From assembly GCF_030730945.1 (NCBI RefSeq), contig NZ_JAVAMS010000001.1:620001-684000 (forward strand): DNA of 64,000 nt. Reading direction: 5' to 3'. Of this stretch, positions 60,573 through 64,000 are shown piece after piece. The position numbers and the translations under genes are program-made. Source of the DNA: Aurantiacibacter poecillastricola. Its GTDB lineage: Bacteria; Pseudomonadota; Alphaproteobacteria; Sphingomonadales; Sphingomonadaceae. Numbering within the stretch: position 1 is the stretch's first letter; each line of letters starts with the position of its first letter. The notes beneath the pieces are model-generated. The model did not search any database. It was not told the origin of the DNA and saw only the letters and a list, made by a program, of their open reading frames with translations.

Positions 60573-60696
60573 TCGCGCCCCCTAACGAGTTCTAATGCCT
60601 GCCATAAGTGGCGATCAACGAGCCAATGGCAAGATACCGACCAATTGAACTCCGCACTCAAACGACTTCGATGTCGATTAGCCTACGGAACCGAAC

Positions 60697-61851
60697 TCAT
60701 ACGCGGTATGGCTCGGCTCCTAAAAACTCGGCCCACACAGCCATCAGTTCGCGCCGCTTGTCGAAGAAGTCGGTGCGGCGATAGGCCGCCTCGACCTGGT
60801 TGCTCAGCTTGTGGGCCAATGCCTTGTCTGCCACTTCCTTCGGAAAGTCGCTTTTCTCCGCCACCCAATCAGTAAAGGCGGAGCGGAAACCATGTACCGT
60901 TGCGCCCTTGATCCCGGCATCGCGCAACAGCTTGGTCATTGTCATGTCGCTGATGGGCTTCTCGCCATTGTTCGAGAAAACGAGGCCATCGTCGCTCGTC
61001 CGCAGTTTCCAGCGCCGACGCAGAATGGAAACCGCTGCCTTAGAGAGCGGCACCACATGGGTTTCCTTTGCCTTCATGCGCTCGCCGGGGATTGTCCAGA
61101 CCGCCTTGTCGAGGTCAATCTCAGTCCAGACGGCCTTGCGCGTTTCGCTCGACCGAACGGCGTTGTAGATGGTGAAACGCAGGGCATCGCGGCCCGTGGT
61201 GGGTGATGCAGTCGCCAGCTCCTTCATGAACGCCGGAATGTCGGCATAGGGCATGGCCTTGAAGTGCTCGACCTTGTCGCTCTGGCGCGGCAAGCCCTTG
61301 CGGACTGAGCGCAGCGCGGCCTCTTCCTCGCGCCATCCCTTGATATGCGCGAAGTCGAGCACGGCACCGATCCGCTGCAAAATCTTGCGGGCGGTGTCGG
61401 GGATTTCGAGCCAGATGGGCGTGAGCACCTCGACGACGTGGGTGCTGTCCACCTGATCGACGGGCTTCCTGCCTATCAGCGGGAAGACATGGTTTTCCAT
61501 GCTGGAAATCCAGTTTCGATATTTCTGGTTCTTCCAGCCGTCCTTTAACGCCTCGTAGCATTCGCGCGCTGCGGTTTCGAAGCTCGGGACCACCTTGCGC
61601 GACTTCCGCCGCTCGGCAACCGGATCGATCCCGGCGCGAACCTGGCGGCGCAAAGCGACTGCGGCGTCCCGCGCCTCGGTCAGCGTCACATCGAGTGCTG
61701 ATCCCAATCCGTAGTCGCGCCGCCTGCCGTTGTGCTGCATCCGCAAGACCCAACTGCGGGAGCCACTTTCCTTCACGAAAAGGCACAAGCCACGGCCATC
61801 AACGTAGCGACCAGGCTTGGCGTTCTTCACCTTCAATGCTGTCAGTGCCAT
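60697..61851 (-). CDS. int: P4-type tyrosine integrase of island 2
   Basis: A 384-residue integrase with a DUF4102 arm-binding N-terminus (LTALKVKNAKPGRYVDGRGL then CLFVKESGSRSWVLRMQHNG). The catalytic residues are R233 (AVRSSETR), H320-x-x-R323 (HGFR), H347 (LAHKLS) and nucleophile Y357 (AAYRR). It is a different subfamily from the island-1 integrase. The start at 61851 lies 164 bases from the right-end tRNA fragment. Confidence 0.93.
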   Translation of the reverse strand: MALTALKVKNAKPGRYVDGRGLCLFVKESGSRSWVLRMQHNGRRRDYGLGSALDVTLTEARDAAVALRRQVRAGIDPVAERRKSRKVVPSFETAARECYEALKDGWKNQKYRNWISSMENHVFPLIGRKPVDQVDSTHVVEVLTPIWLEIPDTARKILQRIGAVLDFAHIKGWREEEAALRSVRKGLPRQSDKVEHFKAMPYADIPAFMKELATASPTTGRDALRFTIYNAVRSSETRKAVWTEIDLDKAVWTIPGERMKAKETHVVPLSKAAVSILRRRWKLRTSDDGLVFSNNGEKPISDMTMTKLLRDAGIKGATVHGFRSAFTDWVAEKSDFPKEVADKALAHKLSNQVEAAYRRTDFFDKRRELMAVWAEFLGAEPYRV

Positions 61852-62014
61852 AGGTTATACACACCATAAAATTGTTCCAACTTTCGACCCCACATGGTGA
61901 TCGAAATACAGGCAAACGGGGGCGATCAACCGTGAACACGGTAGAAGATAAATCCCTTATTTTACAGAGTGGTTAGGGACGTCCCGACACTGCCTGCGAC
62001 AGAAGTTTTAGCAA

Positions 62015-62028
62015 TGTCGGGTGCGCCA
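62015..62028 (+). repeat. Right attachment remnant of island 2 (tRNA-Arg 3' end)
   Basis: TGTCGGGTGCGCCA is identical to the last 14 bases of tRNA-Arg(CCG), including the encoded CCA, at 17718-17731 and at 44212-44225. It lies just beyond the second integrase gene. Fourteen identical bases at this location are unlikely by chance and mark the chromosome-proximal end of the tandem islands. Confidence 0.75.
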
Positions 62029-62425
62029 TAATGGCAATGGTTTCGGCAGGCGATCACCCTTCTTACTGTTCGAAGCGCCCGTAGCGAAGCCTGCGCCTGC
62101 TCCGTTATTGCGCACCGGATCTCCTATTGGCTCCCACAGTAGGGGTTGGCGCCTTGGGCGTAATTACGCTTCCCCGGATCGCCGCCTTAGCTTTGAGTTA
62201 AGAGAGAATTAACTATTACCAACTAGAAATCCCATGCGATAATACGACAAAACCCCCGACATTATTACAATCATTTTTCGGTGTTGCGGCAGATACTTTT
62301 GCGCAACTCGCGGAGTTCTCGGCGGAGTACTTAGAGTCTCGTTAACCCGTCCTGCGGCATGTTGTCCCGGTTCTTGAGCCATCGATTCGGTGACTCGAGC
62401 GAGTTTGACAAGCCAGGGGGGCTGC
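62029..62425. other. Intergenic stretch after the islands
   Basis: No gene is supported in these 397 bases; the small frames at 62021-62212 and 62209-62427 have no recognisable features. It is AT-rich around 62210-62290. It presumably contains the promoter of the vWA pilus gene that follows. Before island insertion it should have stood directly behind tRNA-Arg. Confidence 0.55.
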
Positions 62426-64000
62426 ATGATTGCCAGAACTCATATCCTGCGTACCTCGCTTAAATGCGGCACGAGCCAGTCGCGCGGCTCGCTCTTGCGC
62501 AACGAAAGCGGCAGCCTGCTGCCGATGGCGGCGGTCGGCTTCCTTGTCCTGGCGGGTATCATCGGCGGCGGCGTGGACCTGAGCCGCGCCCACAAGGCCG
62601 AAAACCGGCTTCAGGCAGCGTGCGACGCGGCCGTGCTCGCCGGACGCCGGGCGGTCGGTGTCAATGGCTTCACGACTGCCGTGCAGAGCGAGGCCATGAC
62701 CTACTTCGAGAACAACTTCGACGAGGAAAGCCAAGGCTCCACCAACGTTTCCTTCGTTCCGGCATCCGACGACAACGGTAACACCGTCACCGGCACGGCC
62801 CAGGCCGATGTCAACACGGCGCTGATGACCATTTTCGGCGTGGATTCCATAACGGTGACGGTCGCCTGTTCGGCTTCCATGGGCGTGGGCAACAGCGATA
62901 TCACCATGGTGCTCGACAGCACCGGTTCGATGGGCAACCCGCTGGAATCCGGTGGGCCGACCAAGCTGCTGATGCTCCAGGACGCGATGAAGGATTTCTA
63001 CGACACGGTGAAGACCGCCACCGCCGGCGGCAATGCCCGTGTACGCTATGCCTTCGTGCCTTACAGTTCATCCATCAATGTCGGACGCCTGCTGGAGGCG
63101 GAATGGCTTGTCGATACCATGGACATCCAGTCGCGCGAGCCGGTTTACGAAACGATCGAAACAGAAGAATTCTCTGGGTGGGACGACCCCGACTACTCCA
63201 CTTCCAGCGGCCAGAGCGATTCCTGGGTAACCGGCGAGGGTTTCCTCAACGATACCGAGTATTCACGCCGCAACGACTGCAGCCGCGATCTTCCGGACGA
63301 CACCAGCTGGACCAATAGCGGTTCGTCAGCCACGGAGGAGAACACCACGATCAACGGCCGAGGCCAGCAGGTTACCACTACCACCGAAACGCAGCGCCAG
63401 ACGCGCCGGACCTACACCTGTGTGAAGCAGCAGCGCGGTTGGGGTCGGTGGAAGACGGAGTACTACGTCCAGTATTACACCGATTACGCGCGGGACAACT
63501 ACGATTACAGCTTCGCCACCCGCGACCCCGTGATGACGGTCGTGACGACGGAGGAGTTCTCGCATTTCGCCTACAAGCAGCTCGAATACGACGTCAGCAG
63601 CTACAAGACCTTTTCCTCGGTCACTACGCCAACCGGAAATAATGGCAGCGATGTAACCTCCACCTGGGAAGGCTGCATCGAGGAGCGCGAAACGACGCCT
63701 GCGGCGAGCTTCACCTTCAATTCCAACCAAGAGCGTATCACCCCGGTCAGTGCAAACGATCTCGATATCGATTCCCTGCCCACGTCGGATAACGATACGA
63801 AATGGCGGCCGATGTGGCCGGAGGTCGCGTTCTATCGCACTGCCTGGGTAAGCACGCGCTGGGGCGGCTACTGGGACCTGACCAATGCGCATGAGACGCA
63901 GTATGGCGGCAATGCGCCGTCTTCCTGCCCGTATCGCGCCCAGTTGTTGCAGGAGATGGACGAGGACGATTTCGACGATTACGCAGATTCGCTGATCGCC
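62426..64000 (+). CDS. TadE/TadG-type pilus protein with von Willebrand A domain, 3' end cut off
   Basis: An open frame of 525 codons from the ATG at 62426 (AGGGGGG just upstream) to the window edge. The N-terminus has the TadG pattern: ESGSLLPMAAVGFLVLAGIIGGGVDLSRAHKAENRLQAACDAAVLAGRRA, a single membrane helix followed by the pseudopilin-like region. A vWA domain starts near residue 160 with the MIDAS motif DSTGSMG (164-170). Between about 240 and 430 is a Ser/Thr/Tyr-rich insertion. It probably acts in Tad pilus assembly or adhesion at the cell surface. Confidence 0.85.
   Translation, partial: MIARTHILRTSLKCGTSQSRGSLLRNESGSLLPMAAVGFLVLAGIIGGGVDLSRAHKAENRLQAACDAAVLAGRRAVGVNGFTTAVQSEAMTYFENNFDEESQGSTNVSFVPASDDNGNTVTGTAQADVNTALMTIFGVDSITVTVACSASMGVGNSDITMVLDSTGSMGNPLESGGPTKLLMLQDAMKDFYDTVKTATAGGNARVRYAFVPYSSSINVGRLLEAEWLVDTMDIQSREPVYETIETEEFSGWDDPDYSTSSGQSDSWVTGEGFLNDTEYSRRNDCSRDLPDDTSWTNSGSSATEENTTINGRGQQVTTTTETQRQTRRTYTCVKQQRGWGRWKTEYYVQYYTDYARDNYDYSFATRDPVMTVVTTEEFSHFAYKQLEYDVSSYKTFSSVTTPTGNNGSDVTSTWEGCIEERETTPAASFTFNSNQERITPVSANDLDIDSLPTSDNDTKWRPMWPEVAFYRTAWVSTRWGGYWDLTNAHETQYGGNAPSSCPYRAQLLQEMDEDDFDDYADSLIA

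Larger units (their letters stand above)
44228..62028. mobile_element. Island 2: mobilizable element with TraA/oriT and a second type I RM system
   Basis: A 17.8 kb block bounded by the tRNA fragment at 44181-44227 and a 14-base copy of the tRNA 3' end at 62015-62028. A P4-type integrase gene lies 164 bases from the right end. It encodes a Ti-type relaxase with TraC and TraD, DUF6118, a six-to-seven gene type I restriction operon, two excisionase-like proteins and an unknown membrane-tailed protein. No coupling protein or type IV channel is present. The boundary evidence is weaker than for island 1 because the right repeat is short. Confidence 0.75.

Noticed and set aside
17734..62028. A self-transmissible conjugative element
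   Set aside because: No VirB/Trb/Tra channel proteins were found in either island; only mobilization functions are present.

Overview
The window is a high-GC alphaproteobacterial chromosome segment, most likely a sphingomonad (Sphingomonadales, possibly Erythrobacteraceae). The evidence is the gene content: DUF2093, an MmcB-type DNA-repair gene with an alphaproteobacterial SOS box (GTTC-N7-GTTC), a PF06580/LytTR two-component pair, DUF6152, and interspersed repeats built on CCTGAGCTTGTCGAAGG. I had no database access, so the genus is inference.

Region 1 (1-17731) is ordinary core genome: the 5' end of purD, then xseA, a DUF2093 protein, an M23 lipoprotein, a phytase-like esterase, rpmB, tadA, an RNase T2, nadC, a LytTR two-component system, a DsbA-like protein, an M48 protease with TPRs, an App1-type phosphatase, a PAS protein, a fatty-acid hydroxylase with DUF2141, mmcB, two secreted proteins of unknown role, and tRNA-Arg(CCG).

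Region 2 (17734-44227) is a 26.5 kb island in the 3' half of tRNA-Arg. It is bounded by a 47-bp direct repeat with one mismatch and by its own tyrosine integrase. It carries a complete HORMA/TRIP13-type (type III) CBASS operon. The order is CD-NTase, HORMA, TRIP13 ATPase, an unusual SLOG plus deoxyribosyltransferase/TIR-like effector, and a DEDDh exonuclease, with a divergent CapW-like WYL regulator. Next come an AlpA regulator, a mobilization module (coupling protein and MobF relaxase), ArdC, a seven-gene type I restriction-modification operon, a DUF5655 protein and an Abi_2 protein.

Region 3 (44228-62028) is a second, 17.8 kb island stacked behind the first. It has a different mobilization module (Ti-type TraA, TraC and TraD with a recognisable MobQ nic core), a second type I operon with the same gene plan but different cargo, two small excisionase-like proteins, an unknown membrane-tailed protein and a P4-type integrase. 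A 14-bp copy of the tRNA 3' end closes it. Core genome resumes with a Tad-pilus-type vWA protein that runs off the window.

Recurring logic: each island has an AlpA-like gene with a GTTC-N7-GTTC LexA-box candidate upstream, which suggests SOS-linked mobility. Neither island encodes a type IV secretion channel, so both look like mobilizable rather than self-transmissible elements. Their restriction operons share the order half-S, M, S, variable ~550-residue cargo, R, YgjP-like metalloprotein, which looks like a defence cassette with exchangeable slots.
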